DNA of 64,000 nucleotides. Origin: Sciurus carolinensis. Its lineage: Eukaryota > Chordata > Mammalia > Rodentia > Sciuridae. Below the pieces are notes generated by a model that saw only the letters and a program-made list of their open reading frames with translations, made no database searches and was not told the DNA's origin. This document shows, piece after piece, positions 1 through 11,611 of the stretch. The DNA is taken from NCBI RefSeq assembly GCF_902686445.1, contig NC_062219.1, forward strand, positions 111,105,160 through 111,169,159. Direction: 5' to 3'. Position numbers and translations under genes: made by a program. Each line of letters begins with the position of its first letter. Position 1 is the stretch's first letter.

Positions 1-290
1 GGACAACATACCACCAGCAGTTCCCAAACTAGTTTCATCTCCAGAGAGAAGCAGACCCAATTCTCTGCATTATCAATCTGAGATCTCTGGAAATGGTCTC
101 TGATTGACCCAGTTTTTGTCAGATGTCCAGGACTGGACCTGGCAATGTAGCTAGAAGGCAGGGACTTGTTCTCTCTCTCAAACATAGAGGATTGTGGGGT
201 AAACTTACAGAGATGTAGTCAGCAAGAGTAGACAGTGCCTTAGCTACTTACTATTCTAGAACACCCGTCCATTCATCCCTTTGACATTTG

Positions 291-291
<1 letters not shown>

Positions 292-330
<39 letters not shown>
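292..330. repeat. (CA)n microsatellite
   Basis: About 19 CA dinucleotides with one CATACAC interruption near the 3' end. Confidence 0.95.
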
Positions 331-387
331 ATTGATCTTGAGACTAGTCATGTTTTATTTCAAATGTTTTTAATAATCTAAACATAT

Positions 388-430
388 TTTTCCTTCCTTC
401 CTTCTTTCCTTCCTTCCCACCCCCTCCCCA
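388..430. repeat. CTTCC-rich pyrimidine tract
   Basis: TTCC/CTTC tandem units grading into C-rich sequence, 27 bp before the L1 target-site duplication. Confidence 0.8.
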
Positions 431-456
431 CAATGAATCTTGCTATGTTGCATAGG

Positions 457-467
457 CTGACATTTAT
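457..467. repeat. Target-site duplication of the full-length L1, left copy
   Basis: CTGACATTTAT, identical to 7224-7234; it lies directly before the T-rich (L1 poly-A) end. Confidence 0.85.
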
Positions 468-686
468 GTTTATTTTTTTTTATTTTTATTTTTTTTATTG
501 TAAACAAATGGGATACATGTTGTTTCTCTGTTTGTACATGGCGTAAAGGCATACCATTTGTGTAATCATAAATTTACATAGGGTAATGTTGTTTGATTCA
601 TTCTGTTATTTTTTTCCCTTCCCCCCAACCCTCCCACCCCTCTTTTCCCTCTATACAGTCCTTCCTTCCTCCATTCTTGCCCCCCT

Positions 687-724
687 CCCTAAACCTAACT
701 CTAACCCTAACACTAACCCTTCCC
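687..724 (-). other. Telomere-like / G-quadruplex-prone tract in the L1 3'UTR
   Basis: The + strand carries degenerate CCCTAA units (CCCTAAACCTAACTCTAACC and onward). On the L1 strand this becomes several GGGTTAG-like units followed by a G-run. L1 3'UTRs usually hold a G-rich polypurine tract. The second copy at 38906-40273 has a plain G/A-rich tract there (40060-40140) without the telomere-like units. Confidence 0.75.
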
Positions 725-742
725 ACCCCCCATTATGTGTCA

Positions 743-3700
743 TCATCCACTTATTAGTGATATCATTCTTCCTTTGGTTTTTTGAGATTGGCTTATCTCA
801 CTTAGCATGATATTCTCCAATTTCGTCCATTTGCCTGCAAATGCCATAATTTTATCATTCTTTATGGCTGAGTAATATTCCATTGTATATATATACCACA
901 TTTTCTTTATCCATTCATCAATTGAAGGACATCTAGGTTGGTTCCACAATCTGGCTATTGTGAACTGAGCAGCTATGAACATTGATGTGGCTGTATCTCT
1001 GTAATATGCTGATTTTAAGTCTTTTGGGTATAGGCCAAGGAGTGGGATAGCTGGATCAAATGGTGGTTCCATTCCAAGTTTTCTAAGGAGTCTCCATACT
1101 GCTTTCCAGAGTGGCTGCACTAATTTGCAGCCCCACCAGCAATGTATGAGTGTACCTTTCTCCCCACATCCTCGCCAACACCTGTTGTTGCTTGTATTCT
1201 TGATAATCGATATTCTAACTGGGGTGAGATGGAATCTTAGGGTGGTTTTGATTTGCATTTCTCTTATTACTAGAGATGTTGAACATTTTTCCATATGTTT
1301 GTTGATTGCTTGTAGATCTTCTTCTGTGAAGTGTCTATTCATTTCCTTAGCCCATTTGTCGATTGGATTATTTGCATTCTTGGTGTAGAGTTCTTTGAGT
1401 TCTTTATAGATTCTGGAGATTAGTGCTCTATCTGAAGTATGATTGGCAAAGATTTTCTCCCACTCTGTAGGCTCTTTCTTCGCATTGCTGATAGTTTCCT
1501 TTGCTGAGAGAAAGCTTTTTAGTTTGAATCTATCCGAGTTGTTGATTCGTGCTTTTATTTCTTGTGCTATGGGAGTCCTGTTGAGGAAGTCTGGTCCTAA
1601 GCTGACATGTTGAAGCTCTGGACCTACTTTTTCTTCTATAAGATGCAAGGTCTCTGGTCTGATTCCGAGATCCTTAATCCATTTTGAGTTTAGTTTCGTG
1701 CATGGTGAGAGATATGGGTTTAGTTTCATTCTGTTGCATATGGATTTCCAATTCTCCCAGCACCATTCATTCAAGAGGCTATCTTTTCTCCATTGCATAT
1801 TTTGGCCCCTTTGTCTAGTATGAGAAAATTGTATTTATTTGGGTTTGTGTTCATGTCCTCTATTCTGTACCATTGATCCACCTTTCTATTTTGGTACCAA
1901 TACAATGCCGTTTTGTTACTATTGCTTGTAGTAGAGTTGAAGATCTGGTATTGCGATACCCCCGCTTCCCTCTTTCTGCCAAGGATTGCTTTAGCTATTC
2001 TGGGTTTTTTATTCTTCCAGATGAATTTCATAATTTCTTGCTCTATTTCTGTAAGGTACATCATTGGGATTTTAATTGGAATTGCATTGACTCTGTATAG
2101 CACTTTTGGTAGTATGGCCATTTTGACAATATTAATTCTTCCTATCCAAGAACATGGGAGATCTTTCCATCTTCTAAAGTTTTCTTTAATTTCTTTCTTT
2201 AGTGTTCTGTAGTTCTCATTGTAGAGGTCTTTCACCTCTTTTGTGAGATTGATTCCCAAATACTTAATTTTTTTCGAAGCTATTGTGAATGGGGTAGTTT
2301 TCCTAATTTCTCTTTCTAAAGATTCATCGCTTATGTATAAAAATGCATTAGATTTATGTGCATTGATCTTATATCCCGCTACTTTACTGAATTCACTTAT
2401 GAGATCTAAAAGTTTTCTGGTGGAATTTCCTGGTTCCTCTAAGTATACAATCATATCATCAGCAAATAGGGATAGTTTGAGTTCTTCTTTTCCTATTCGT
2501 ATCCCTTTAATTTCTTTGGTCTGTCTAATTGCTCTGGCTAGAGTTTCAAGGACGATGTTGAATAGAAGTGGTGAAAGAGGGCATCCCTGCCTTGTTCCAG
2601 TTTTTAGAGGGAATGCTTTCAGTTTTTCACCATTTAGAATGATATTAGCCATGGGCTTAGCATAGATGGCCTTTACAATGTTGAGGAATGTTCCCGCTAT
2701 CCCTATTTTTTCTAGTGTTTTGAGCATGAAGGGGTGCTGTATTTTATCAAATGCTTTTTCTGCATCTATCGAAATAATCATGTGATTCTTGACTTTAAGT
2801 CTATTGATATGGTGAATGACATTTATTGATTTCCTGATGTTGAACCAACCTTGCATCCCTGGGATGAAACCCACTTGATCATGGTGCACTATCTTTTAAA
2901 TATGTTTTTGTATGCGATTTGCTAAAATTTTGTTGAGAATTTTTGCGTCGATGTTCATTAAGGATATTGGTCTGAAATTTTCTTTCCTTGATGTGTCTCT
3001 GTCTGGTTTAGGTATCAGAGTAATATTGGCTTCATAGAATGAGTTTGGGAGGGTTCCTTCCTCTTCTATTTTATGGAATACTTTGAGAAGTATTGGAATG
3101 AGCTCTTCTTTAAAGGTTTTGTAGAACTCGGCTGAGAACCCATCTGTTCCTGAACTTTTCTTTGTTGGTAGACTTTTGATGACTTCTTCTATTTCATTAC
3201 TTGAAATTGGTCTATTTAAATTGTGTATGTCCTCCTCGTTCAGTTTAGGCAATTCATATGTCTCTAGAAACCTGTTGATGTCTTCGAGGTTTTCTGTTTT
3301 GTTGGAGTATAGATTTTCAAAATAGCTTCTAATTATGTTTTGTATTTCAGTTGTGTCTGTTGTGATATTTCCTTGTTCATTCCAAATTTTAGTGATTTGG
3401 GTTTTCTCTCGTTTTCTTTTTGTTAGTGTGGCTAAAGGTTTATCAATTTTGTTTATTTTTCAAAGAACCAACTATTTATTTTGTCAATTTTTTGTATTGT
3501 TTCTTTTGTTTCAATTTCATTGATTTCAGCTCTGAGTTAACTATTTCCTGTCTTCTACTACTTTTGGTGTTGGTCTGTTCTTCTTTTTCTAGGGCTTTGA
3601 GCTGTAGTGTTAGGTCGTTTATTTTTTGAGTTTTACTTCTTTTATTAAATGCGCTCCATAAAATAAATCTTCCTCTAAGTACTGCTTTCATAGTGTCCCA

Positions 3701-4569
3701 GAGATTTTGATATAATGTTTCTTTGTTCTTGTTTACCTCTAGGAATTTATTAATTTCCTTCCTAATATCTTCTGTTATCCATTCATCATATAATAGCATA
3801 TTGTTTAATCTCCAGGTGTTGGAGTAGTTTCTGTTTTTACTCTTTCATTTATTTCTAACTTCAATCCATTATGATCTGATAGAATACAAGGTAGTGTCTC
3901 TATCTTCTTGTATTTGCTGACATTAGCTTTGTGGCATAATATATGGTCTATTTTAGAGAAGGATCCATGTGCTGCTAAGAAGAAAGTGTATTCGCTCTTG
4001 GTTGGATGGTATATTCTATAAATGTCTGTTAAGTCTAAATTATTGATTGTGTTATTGAGATCTATGGTTTCTTTGTTCAATTTTTGTTTGGAAGATCTGT
4101 CCAGTGGTGAGAGAGGCATGTTAAAATCACCTAGTATTATTGTGTTATGGTCTATTTGGTTTCTAAAATTGAGAAGGATTTGTTTAACATACATGGATGA
4201 GCCACTGTTTGGGGCATAGATGTTTATGATTGTTATATCTTGCTGATTTATGCTTCCCTTAAGCAGTATGAAATGTCCTTCTTTATCCCTTCTGACTAAC
4301 ATTGGCTTGAAGTCCACATTATCTGAAATGAGGATGGATACTCCAGCTTTTTTGCTGAGTCCATGTGCATGGTATGTTTTTCCCCATCCTTTCACCTTTA
4401 GTCTATGGGTATCTCTTTCTATGAGGTGAGTCTCTTGCAGGCAACATATTGTTGGATCTTTCTTTTTAATCCAATCTGCCTGTCTATGTCTTTTGATTGA
4501 TGAATTCAGGCCATTAACATTCAGGGTTATTATTGAGATATGATTTGTATTCCCGGTCATTTGGTTCAT
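743..4569 (-). pseudogene. LINE-1 ORF2 (endonuclease / reverse transcriptase), broken
   Basis: ORF2p nicks DNA and reverse-transcribes L1 RNA. The APE-like endonuclease (4569-3805) keeps its visible motifs: LNVNGL, LQETHL, INIYAPN, LGDFNMP, KIDHIL and LSDHNG. The reverse transcriptase (3252-1771) has [38 protein letters not shown] and the catalytic FADDMIVYL. The C-terminal part (1798-743) has the zinc-knuckle pattern CWRGCGEKGTLIHCWWGC. The frame is broken several times: a frameshift near 3800 after the endonuclease, a frame change plus an in-frame TAA near 3453, a TAA at 2896-2898, and a frameshift near 1798. The 3253-3475 stretch is not cleanly open. The catalytic motifs remaining readable suggests moderate age. 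It ends with a TGA pair near 743. Confidence 0.93.
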
Positions 4570-4631
4570 ATTTAAAATTTATTTATTTATTTTTTGATAC
4601 ATCTTGGTTCCTCCTTTATTTGACAGTTCCT

Positions 4632-5645
4632 TTAGGATAATTCCTCCCTTTGCTGATTTGCTTCTTTGTTTTTTATCTCTTCCTCATGAAATATTTTGCT
4701 GAGAATGTTCTGTAATGCTTGCTTTCTTTTTGTAAATTCTTTTAGCTTTTGTTTATCATGGAAGCATTTTATTTCATCGTCAAATTTGAAGGTAAGTTTT
4801 GCTGGGTATAAGATTCTTGGTTGGCATCCATTTTCTTTCAGAGCTTGAAAAATGTTGTTCCAGGCCCTTCTAGCTTTTAGGGTCTGGATTGAAAAATCTG
4901 CTGATATCCGTATTGGTTTTCCCCTGAATGTAATTTGGTTCTTTTCTCTCACAGCCTTTAAAATTCTGTCTTTATTTTGTATGTTAGGTATTTTCATTAT
5001 AATGTGTCTTGGTGTGGGTCTGTTGTAATTTTGTGTATTTGGAGTCCTGTAAGCCTCTTGGACTTGATTTTCCATTTATTCTTCAGATTTGGGAAATTTT
5101 CTGATATTATTTCATTGAATAGATTGTTCATTCCTTTGGTTTGTTTCTCTAAGCCTTCCTCAATCCCAATAATTCTCAAATTTTGCCTTTTCATGATATC
5201 CCATAGTTCTTGCAGATTCTGTTCATGATTCTTACCATCTTCTCTGTTTGTTCAACTTTGTTTTCGAGGTTAAATATTTTGTCTTCAATATCTGACGTTC
5301 TGTCTTCCAGGTGTTCTATCCTATTGGTTATGCTTTCTATGGAGTTCTTAATTTGGTTTATTGTTTCCTTCATTTCGAGGATTTCTGTTTGGTTTTTTTT
5401 TTCAATATCTCTAACTCTTTATTGAAATGATCTTTTGCTTCCTGAATTTGCTCTGTTAACTGTCGATTGGTGCGATCACTCAATGCCTGCATTTGCTCTT
5501 TCATCTCATCGTTTGCTTACCTAATCATTTTAATTATGTACATCCTGAACTCCCTTTCTGTCACTTCTTCTGCCATGCTGTCGTTGGATTTTATTGATGT
5601 AACATCTAGATTTGTTTGGGGCATTTTCTTCCCTTGTTTTCTCAT
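4632..5645 (-). pseudogene. LINE-1 ORF1 (RNA-binding chaperone), broken
   Basis: ORF1p coats L1 RNA. The likely start ATG is at 5645-5643. A TAA at 5519-5517 cuts the frame after 42 codons. A run of ten T (10 A on the coding strand, 5393-5402) shifts the frame. Further shifts are near 5220 and between about 5075 and 4997, so the frame changes three times. Pieces identify the family: a heptad-like coiled coil (5373-5191, INQIKNSIESITNRIEHLED), the RRM (5194-4997, NLRIIGIEEG) and the C-terminal domain (5075-4632, RHIIMKIPNIQNKDRIL, with ARRAWNNIFQ). A 62-bp spacer separates it from ORF2. Confidence 0.9.
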
Positions 5646-6309
5646 ATTGTTCAGGAATCAGTGGGTCATTAAGATATTGCAGATTTCCTCTATTGGCTTA
5701 TAATGTCCCTGAAGATTGCTAGTATATCTTCTCTTATCCTTCAGTAGCTTGAAGTCTTGGAGGAAGTTGATAATGCGGAGCTCCACGAAGAAGCTGCCTC
5801 TCTAGGGGTGGTGACCCTCAGGTGGCGTATATTCCCTCCTAGTGGGCAGAGGTGCCTCCACTTGTTGACCAATGGTCATCCAACGGAGAACTAGGCTGCG
5901 GGCTGAGGCAAGTCCTGTTTGTGCCTGTGTCTCTGGTTTTACCCTCCCTGTGGGAAAACCTCACCCAGCAGGGAAGACTCACTCGGTGGGGAGGTCTTGC
6001 TGGTCAGTTGCCCTCCTAGAGGTTCCCCTCAATCTACAACTACCACCTCGGCTGGGCTGTCTTCCTCTGCAACGTTCCCAGGGGCCCGGACCTACCTCCT
6101 GGGCCTGGGATCCTCACCCTTCGCAGGCGAGTCTCCTTAGGCTGCCTCTCCCAGAGAATCTGCCCGCAGTCCTGGAAACTTCGCTCCACCCCTAGGCGTG
6201 TCTCTGTGCGGCTCTTCCAGCAAGAAGCCACCTAGCTCCTGGGACCCTGCCCTGCACCTAATCGCCTGGCTATGCGGCCCCTCCTCTGAGCCGCCACCTG
6301 GAGCCCCGT

Positions 6310-6950
6310 ACAATAGCTCCGATACCCAGAGACCCGCCACACATCCCCTCCTCCGGACAGTGGCCTGGTTTCCGACGCAGTCACTAGGAGTCCAAGCAAC
6401 TCACTTTGCGTCTCCTCCTCCCGCCAACCGCCCGTAGCCCTAGGCAGTCACTCCAAGTCCAAGTGACCCACCCTGTTCCTCCTCCTCCTCCTCGGGGTAG
6501 CCCCCCGGGTGTTCAGGAACGGTGGCTCCGAGACCAAGTGACCCACCACACTCCTCCTCCAGGCAGGCCACCGGTGTTCAGGAGCAGTCGCTTTTAGTCC
6601 AATCAACTCACCACTCGCCTCCTCCTCTGGCAACCGCCTGTGGCTCTGATGCAGTCTCTTCTAGACCAAGCAAGCCGCTGCATTTCTCCTCTTCCTTTGG
6701 GCAGCCCCCCGGTGTTCAGGAGCGGTCGTTCTGAGTTCAAACAGCTCGCCACGCAGCTCCTCCTCTGGCAACCGCCTATGGCTGTGATGCAGTCACTCCT
6801 AGACCAAGTGACCCGCCGCGCTTCTCCTCTTTCTCCAGGCAACCCCCCGGTGTTCAGAAGCAGTCGTTCTGAGTCCAAACAGCTCGCCACGCAGCTCCTC
6901 CTCAGGCAGCCGCCCGGAGCCCCAGTAGTTGCTCCGAGTCCAAGCGCTGT
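6310..6950 (-). repeat. Tandem ~69-bp monomers in the L1 5'UTR
   Basis: A recurring core resembling CAGTCnCTnnnAGTCCAAG followed by TGACCC or CAGCTC begins near 6378, 6445, 6520, 6585, 6652, 6723, 6790, 6861 and about 6927. That is about nine copies at 65-75 bp steps. Adjacent units alternate, giving a very clear 138-bp higher-order period: CTCTGGCAACCGCC recurs at 6625 and 6763 (a variant at 6901), and CCGGTGTTCAG at 6571, 6709 and 6847. Mouse L1s are known to have tandem 5' monomers, but of about 200 bp and unrelated. Confidence 0.85.
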
Positions 6951-7196
6951 GCTGAGCCGCCTCCTCTATGATGATCCCAGTTGTCCGTGTTTACCGCTCC
7001 AGCAGGGGGAGGGGCGTCTCGCCAGACAACTCTACTTCACAAAGTGCCCTGCGTTCCGGGACTACCGCCCCATCCGGGACGCCTCCCCAATGGGAGAGAC
7101 TCACCCGGCAGCCTTGAGCTGGTCTCAAGTCTCTCACTATCTCCTCTTTTGAATCCTGCGTCCTGGAGCAACGTGAAATGCAGCCACCCTCTAGTC

Positions 7197-7206
7197 CGCC
7201 ATCTTG
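7197..7206 (-). promoter_or_regulatory. YY1-type motif at the L1 5' end
   Basis: The + strand reads CCGCCATCTT, so in L1 orientation AAGATGGCGG, 17 bp from the 5' border. AAGATGG is the YY1 core, and in human L1 a YY1 site at the start of the 5'UTR helps set the transcription start. Confidence 0.7.
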
Positions 7207-7223
7207 AATAAACTGGCAATTTT

Positions 7224-7234
7224 CTGACATTTAT
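7224..7234. repeat. Target-site duplication of the full-length L1, right copy
   Basis: CTGACATTTAT, 17-18 bp beyond the CCGCCATCTTG that marks the L1 5' end; identical to 457-467. Confidence 0.85.
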
Positions 7235-8719
7235 TTTTCTTACAAAAATTAAATATACAAGGTATATTTAAAGGACAGTGACTCATGGAAGAGTAAATAT
7301 AAACTCTACTTAAAAGTTCACAGAATGACATAGAGCAAGTAAAATATGCTTCTAGTCAAACTCTCTTGAATATTTTCAGCAAAATTATAATACATTTCAA
7401 TAGAAGTGTTTCTTCAAATATGTTATTTTAAATACTATATTACTTTAGCAAATATTTAAATACTGTGTTAGTTTCTCTGCATACTTGACCTGGATTTAAT
7501 TCTACCTGTTTGTCAAGTGTGTTGAAATCATAAATCCATATTTATTTGCCAGGTTAAATGCTTGTTTTCCCACATAGTATACTCTTTAAAGTGTCACAAA
7601 CATGTCAGATCCTATTTCTTTTAATAGGTTCTGGTAGGACTCTTTTATTTTTTTTTATTCTTTGTTTTATTCTTCAGTTAAAGGGGTAGGTTGTGCTTCT
7701 CTCAAGGAATATATAAAGGTAAAAACATACATGTTCCCTACTACACTTTGCCTTTGTTACCTGTTAGAAAATAGAACATTTAAAACATGTTCTCTGATTT
7801 AACATATATTTTTGAAGCCTCACTCTTATTTCCTTATAATCAGAATACCAGAGCACTTCTTATACTGTAGTTTCTCCTTTAATCTAATAGGTCACTCTGA
7901 ATAGACTAGTACAATGAAAAAATATGAGGCTATGGTGATATATAAATAACTGACATTTGATTATGGGGTTTCTCTTTCCATGCTTTTGTGACTCAAGCAT
8001 CCATTTAAACCTTTATTTTCATAGTTATTTTCAAATAACATTGATGTGCGTCTGAGTACTATAAATTCTTAAATCTATTCTCAAAAACATCTATTTGTTA
8101 AAAGTTTTTAATGTATGTTTTATGTTTAAAAGATAGACTTTGTGTTTGGCTTCTCTATGATTCACATGATAGTTTTTCTGCCTTTTGCAGAGTTCACTAG
8201 TATATCTTTTAGGTTTCTTACATAGGGTTTAATTCACTTTAGTAAAGACCATCTTGAAGAGGAGCCATTTGAAGTGATAGTGGCAATTATTTTCCTGTTT
8301 TCAATTCCCTTGATTAAAAAGTACCTGAATTCTCTTTTCTTTCACCATCTATTATGAAAGTGCAGATGAATGCCTAGTCTTTATTCCATTACCTGTATCT
8401 CAAGGCATCCTGATACCTTAAATGTGGAGGGGAACCTTTCTTGTAAGAGGGGAGAGATTAGTAATAGTTAATGGAGTAGAGTACACAGATGTGTCATTGC
8501 CCCAGGGGAAGTGATTCACACACACAATTTTGAAATATCTCTGTTTCCAAAAGTTAAGAACCTGATAGCTTTTTTTCAGTAAGTTTCTTTTATATGAAGA
8601 ATTCTTGAAAATAACTGGAATCTATTTGAACAGGTCCTCTGATCTCTTATAACTTAGGACTAATGACTATGAAATATTTCTAAAGATCTCAGGACTTCCT
8701 GAGATATAAGCTACACACA

Positions 8720-8890
8720 GAACCACAGAATGTCAGAATTGCATTAAAGAAAAGAGAACTCAGTCACCGTGAGATGAGACAACCTAACTAGATTCCCATG
8801 ATGTCTTAGAGATAAAACCAATACCTAGTGCCCAGGTCTTCCAATTCCCACGTCAGCGTTCTAATTACCACTAACTCTGATCTTTCTATA
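8720..8890 (+). repeat. MIR-superfamily-like ancient SINE
   Basis: The stretch has the order seen in old MIR-type SINEs: an AGAACCACAGAATGTCAGAA start, a middle with GAGATGAGACAAC, and a CCCAGGTCTTCCAATTCCCA end. Strongly diverged; family from recall. Confidence 0.4.
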
Positions 8891-11578
8891 AGGGTGTAGT
8901 ATGGTTTTTAGTGTTTACGTCAGAATATTTCAAGCATTAAGATTGTGATTAAAACTTAGTGATCCCTATTTGGCATTGTTGAGATTGGGTTCAAATTGTA
9001 TTAACCCTATGATGTACTCTATTTATTATTTTGCAGATGTATCTTGGATCTCATCTTATATACTTTTTATTTGCATCTTTCTCCTGAAAATAAAACTACA
9101 ACTTGAGAAGTATGCCACTTTTGCAATTTTCAACTTATCATTAAAAACCAAAGCATTGTTTTCTGGGTATTGTGGCTTCTTCATTAAAATCCATCCTGCA
9201 TTTATTTCTATCCAGTTCTGAAGACATTTCCTCTTTCAAGTTCTTGTTCTTGGAATCACTTCAGCCCTCACAATCTCTTGTCTATTTCAATAATCTTTTT
9301 CTTTGATGAAGTTTGAGATTGATGACTTTTCATTTGCTATATCTAAGTTTCCAGTAAAGGGTTAGAATAGGACAGGTCAAGAACAGTGATCCATTCTGCC
9401 AACTGGCACTTCTATAAAAATGCATAAATGAAACATGGCAAAATATTTGAGTACTCATCGGAGTGATCCTTTGTTAAGTCCCTTTATATTACTTACCTTC
9501 CATGAGTTATCTTTTGTGTGAGATATGCATAGATTGAATGTACCTAAATTTATTCCTTTCTAGACTCGTACTTCTAAGTTTTTTTGGAATTAGGACAATA
9601 CTAATGGGCATTCATTTTGTCTTAATGTTGCCCTCTGAAAGGACTTCATGAAGTTTAAAATTACATAAAATAAATTGCATTTTTAAAAAATGTTGATGAA
9701 TGATGTGATAAAAGAGAGTTTTCATCTTTAAATTCATTACAGGCTCCTATGACTGCTAAAAATAAGTTCTGGAAACCAATATGGCAGATTACATAAGTGT
9801 AACAAATTAAAACCTATATCATATCACCGTGACAGAGATAGCTACCAGCTTCCCAGAATCTGTGCTCTTCTTTCTTTATAACAAAATTCTGTTTTGTAAC
9901 TGGACATTTTGCCATCTAAAAAAACTACCACCTTTCTCTTCTTACCTTGTAACTAGGTTTTATTGCATGACTGAGTTGTGACCAGTGAAATGTAAGCTAT
10001 GTTTGATGGAACTTTCTAGCAGTTTTCTTTAAAGAGAAGTAGGGTACCATCTTTCTTCCCTTTGTACATTTGATTGATTTATACAGAAGTGAAGACTAGA
10101 AAGTCAACATGCATCATGAAAACAAGTCCACAATCTGAAATGTCAAAGCAGATACTGGGTGAGACTGAAACCTTAGTAACTTCAATGTGTGATTATATCA
10201 AGCCTGAATGGTTATCTCCAGAATTCACTTATGTGAGAAAAAGTAAACTTTCTATCTTTCCTAAGTAACTACAATTTTTGGTTAGAGTGTGTACAATTTA
10301 AAAAATAAAATCTTAACTAATAAAGCCTTTGAATGAGCCCCCTAAGTTAATAAGAATATGTTTACTTCTGGAAAATAGTTTGGATTTTAGGGAGACCTGG
10401 TCTAATATAAAAATTAGGCAAGTTAACAGTTTAGTAAATGGAAAGATTTGTGTAGTTCCAGTACATCTAGCGATATTTGGATTCTTCTTGCCTGATGCTA
10501 ATAGAAATCCAGGTTCTCTCATACAGTCTATTTCTCATTGGTGCCAGTGAATTAAATTCATAAGTTTATAAATTGTGAAACTTCCTTGTGCCACATGAGA
10601 GCAGAAAATTCTTACATGTCATGTGAACTTATCATCTTTAAATGTGTGGAGAAAGCTGTAGACAAGGCTCATTTAGCCCTCTAGTACAAGTTCTATGAAG
10701 ACTCCCACTGTCAGTGCCAAAGCTTCACTTAACCTTTTACACAGGACATTGATTTTTTTTTTATTCTTGTTAATTCTTTCCTAGTTAATTCACAAATTAA
10801 GTCCATATTTTATATTGAAAGAATCTTGTCATGGAGTACAATTTTCAGAGAGTAATCATAATAACCACAGGAGACATACTAATTTGAAAAATTTTGTAAA
10901 GACTTATTAACATCAAAAGGTTGAAAAAAATCGTTCAGTGTTACTTACTATGTTTCCTGTCTCTTAAATTCTGGAAGAATGGAGGGGAAAGGATTTGATT
11001 TTAGGTGTTGTTTTGTTAATCAAAATTTTCATCCTGCTACTTGTGAAATTAAAATATTATGCCATAGTAAATAAGTACCATCTGGGCTGTATGTTTTCCT
11101 GCCTCCTCTAAAGAACACAATACAAAGGAAGGTATGCAAAGTAACAGGGCATGCTCATTTAACTATACTTATGGGATACCTGATATGGTACAATGGGAGT
11201 ATTACTTCAAAGTTGTGTGTAAATCAAATCATGTTTTGTCACAAGGTAAATGTGCCAGGAAAGCACCAATATAAAAGAATCCTAAGAATATTGTTTTTGT
11301 GCTATAAAGAATCTTTAATCATTATTTTGGAAAGTTTATATTTTCATTGTGTGGATTTCTGTAACTTGTTTGAATATTGTCTGTGTTTTGTTTTCTGTTG
11401 TCTTTAAACCACCTATAACATTTGAACCAGGCAGTAATGAGATCTGTTACTCCAGTAATCATTAGGTTTATTGGCCTGCTTTAATTAAACTTTCCTCTTC
11501 CTACTTACCTCCTCCACTGCTTGCTTCTTATTCCTAGATAGATGAAACTATGCTTATATCATAGTGTGTTCCTGCATA

Positions 11579-11611
11579 AAACACACACACACACCACACA
11601 CACACACATAT
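11579..11611. repeat. (CA)n microsatellite
   Basis: Sixteen or so CA units with one CC interruption (ACACCACAC). Confidence 0.9.

Larger units (their letters stand above)
1..456. other. Intron, left flank of the full-length L1
   Basis: Presumed SUPT3H intron. Apart from a CA repeat (292-330) and a CTTCC/CCTT-rich tract (about 388-430) I see only unique AT-rich sequence with no exon-like segment. Confidence 0.5.
468..7223 (-). mobile_element. Full-length LINE-1 (squirrel-type), inactive
   Basis: On the - strand the order is 5'UTR (about 7223-5646), ORF1 (5645-4632), a 62-bp spacer, ORF2 (4569-743), 3'UTR (742 to about 500) and an A-rich tail (T-rich on +, 468-498). The 11-bp target-site duplication CTGACATTTAT is perfect and sits at 457-467 and 7224-7234, so both ends of one insertion of about 6.75 kb are present. 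Full length is unusual, because most L1 copies are 5'-truncated. Both reading frames carry frameshifts and stops, so it cannot move by itself. It inserted opposite in orientation to SUPT3H. A second L1 copy at 38906-40273 has a closely similar 3' end. Confidence 0.95.
5646..7223 (-). promoter_or_regulatory. LINE-1 5'UTR / internal promoter, CpG-rich
   Basis: Upstream of the ORF1 start on the - strand, this stretch is GC- and CpG-rich (strongest about 5930-7200), unlike the AT-rich intron around it. It holds the monomer array at about 6310-6950 and ends at an AAGATGGCGG-type motif. The L1 5'UTR acts as an internal RNA polymerase II promoter in the family; activity here is inferred. It contains several long open frames on both strands, which I attribute to GC richness and to a repeat period of 138 (divisible by three), not to coding. 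Confidence 0.85.

Noticed and set aside
6603..7152. Open frames on both strands of the GC-rich block
   Set aside because: They lie in the L1 5'UTR. Openness follows from GC richness and a 138-bp period divisible by three, not from a protein family.
8970..9221. 83-codon + strand frame, hydrophobic
   Set aside because: AT-rich intron gives Phe/Ile/Leu-rich chance frames; no acceptor or donor in phase.
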